Origin: Deltaproteobacteria bacterium
Lineage (GTDB): Bacteria > Myxococcota_A > UBA9160 > SZUA-336
Assembly (NCBI GenBank): GCA_019311115.1
Contig: JAFDDB010000012.1
Coordinates: forward strand, 1-41,514
Reading direction: 5' to 3'
DNA: 41,514 bases
The position numbers and the translations under genes are program-made. Under the pieces are notes generated by a model. The model was not told the origin of the DNA and did not search any database. It worked only from the letters and a program-made list of their open reading frames with translations. Positions 40,316 through 41,514 of this stretch are shown one piece after another (position 1 is the stretch's first letter; the number at the start of each line of letters is the position of its first letter).

Positions 40316-41514
40316 ATGAGCGGCGCTCGTGTGACCCTGGGAATCGCGATCGGCGTCGCCCTCTTCGGCGTCCTGCTGCCGCTGGGTCACGTCGCCCTGG
40401 CGTATACCGCCCTGCTCGGCGCCCTGGCCGTGCTCTGTTTCGGGACCGGTCTGTCGCTGAACGGCCAGATCCTCGTCGCGCTCGCGGGCGGCATCGGGCT
40501 CGGACTCTGGGACGGCAGCCACGTCGCCGAGGTCCGCGTCGTCGGGAAGCTCTTCATCGCCATGCTGAAGATGCTGATCGCACCGATGATCCTGCTCTCG
40601 ATCGTGAGTGGGATCGCAGGCATGGGACGCGCGGGCGACCTGGGGCGCCTGGGCGCGCGCACGGTCGGTCTCTACCTGCTCACCATGGCCCTCGCCGTCG
40701 GCACGGGCCTGGTCTTCGTGAACGTGTTCGAGCCGGGCAGCGGAGGCAGCCTGGCCGAATCGGAGTTCTTCGCGTCGTCGATCTCGCGCGACGCCGCCAG
40801 CGTCGGCATGGGACTCGGCGAGTTCCTCGGCCGCACGCTCTTCCAGGTGCTGACCAACCCGATGCAGTCGATCACCGAGGGGCGCATCCTGCCGATCGTC
40901 GCCTTCGCCGTGCTTTTCGGGCTGGCCCTGCTGCAGATCGGCCCGCCCGCGCAGGCGCTCGTGGACGCGCTCGCGTCGGCGAACCAGGCCGTGTTGCGGA
41001 TCGTGGGCTGGTTCATCCGCCTGGCGCCGTTCGGCATCTTCGCCCTGATCGGGCACCTGGTCGCGACGATCGGACTCGCGAGCCTGGTCGAGCACCTTGG
41101 AGCGTTCTCGCTCGTGGTGATCGGGGCGACCGCGGTCCACGCCGCGGTGACGCTCCCCCTGATCGCACGCGTCTTCGCGGGGATCGGACCGCTGCAGCTC
41201 TTTCGCGGCATCCAGGACGCATTGATCGTCGCGTTCACCACCAGCTCGAGCGCCGCGACGCTTCCGGTGACCACGCGCTGCGTCGAAGAGAACCTGGGCG
41301 TCCCCCCGCACGTGTCGAGCTTCGTGCTGCCGCTCGGCGCCACGGTCAACATGGACGGGACGGCGCTCTACGAGGCCATCGCCGCGCTCTTCGTCGCCAA
41401 CGTTTACGGCATCGACCTGTCGCTCGGCTCGCAGCTGGTGGTGTTCCTGGTCGCGATGCTCGCCGCCGTCGGCGCGCCGGGCATCCCTTCGGCCGGCATG
41501 GTGACGATGGTGGT
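40316..41514 (+). CDS. dicarboxylate/amino acid:cation symporter (DAACS), 3' end outside the window
   Basis: 399 residues visible, no stop before the window end. About seven membrane segments can be seen. Family signatures are all present: KLFIAMLKMLIAPMILLSIV, the Ser-rich hairpin AFTTSSSAATLPVT, the cation and substrate motif NMDGTALYEA, and GAPGIPSAGMVT in the second hairpin. It imports C4-dicarboxylates or acidic amino acids with Na or H. ATG at 40316. Divergent from the gshA pair. Confidence 0.93.
   Translation, partial: MSGARVTLGIAIGVALFGVLLPLGHVALAYTALLGALAVLCFGTGLSLNGQILVALAGGIGLGLWDGSHVAEVRVVGKLFIAMLKMLIAPMILLSIVSGIAGMGRAGDLGRLGARTVGLYLLTMALAVGTGLVFVNVFEPGSGGSLAESEFFASSISRDAASVGMGLGEFLGRTLFQVLTNPMQSITEGRILPIVAFAVLFGLALLQIGPPAQALVDALASANQAVLRIVGWFIRLAPFGIFALIGHLVATIGLASLVEHLGAFSLVVIGATAVHAAVTLPLIARVFAGIGPLQLFRGIQDALIVAFTTSSSAATLPVTTRCVEENLGVPPHVSSFVLPLGATVNMDGTALYEAIAALFVANVYGIDLSLGSQLVVFLVAMLAAVGAPGIPSAGMVTMV

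Overview
The window is high-GC bacterial chromosome with densely packed genes. Many neighbouring starts and stops overlap (ATGA, GTGA, TTGA, TAGTG junctions). The gene set (rpsU-dnaG-rpoD, a his cluster fused to prfA-prmC-murA, an FlhG-type ATPase beside a J-like/HTH protein, DUF6178, a KGGSCKTT ParA) suggests a deltaproteobacterial-type lineage such as Myxococcota, Desulfobacterota or Binatota. That placement is inference from gene content; no 16S is present.

Layout. 1-5.4 kb is an accessory-looking stretch: a possible transposase remnant at the left edge, a GST-like protein (-), a redoxin gene (+) interrupted by an in-frame UGA, a truncated GST start, then a GST and a DUF3604 protein lying between two 56-bp direct repeats. 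A tRNA-Pro(CGG) follows. 5.7-26.0 kb is one long leftward array. Read in the direction of transcription it runs selA, an HNH protein, a MinD/FlhG ATPase, a J-like/HTH protein, a small unknown, rluD, pgeF, rpmE (with terminator), prfA, prmC, murA, hisD, hisB, hisH, a lipoprotein, hisA, hisF, then rpsU, dnaG, rpoD and a subtilisin-like lipoprotein. 26.4-29.3 kb is rightward: an RNase E/G with an RG-rich insert, a GNAT acetyltransferase and a DUF985 cupin. 29.3-40.3 kb is mostly leftward: an SDR-like protein, an acyltransferase, ParA, SurE, a small membrane protein, DUF6178, Lon, a double-BON protein, glutamate-cysteine ligase and an unknown, with one rightward Nudix gene. A DAACS symporter runs off the right edge.

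The main discovery is a probable selenoprotein at 1332-2480. The UGA at 1584-1586 sits exactly where a redoxin has its nucleophilic Cys, giving a U-P-P-C motif. Directly downstream is a bacterial SECIS-like hairpin with a GGUC apical loop, on an extended lower stem. The downstream frame is fully conserved redoxin sequence followed by a DsbD-alpha-like domain that keeps both of its cysteines. The same window carries selA with the PLP lysine at residue 295, so the host can probably make Sec-tRNA. selB, selC and selD are not in the window.

Other points of interest: rpsU can only start at a CTG codon; a strong hairpin sits between rpsU and dnaG; the subtilisin-like protein has Gly where the catalytic Ser should be; and a J-like domain lacks HPD.
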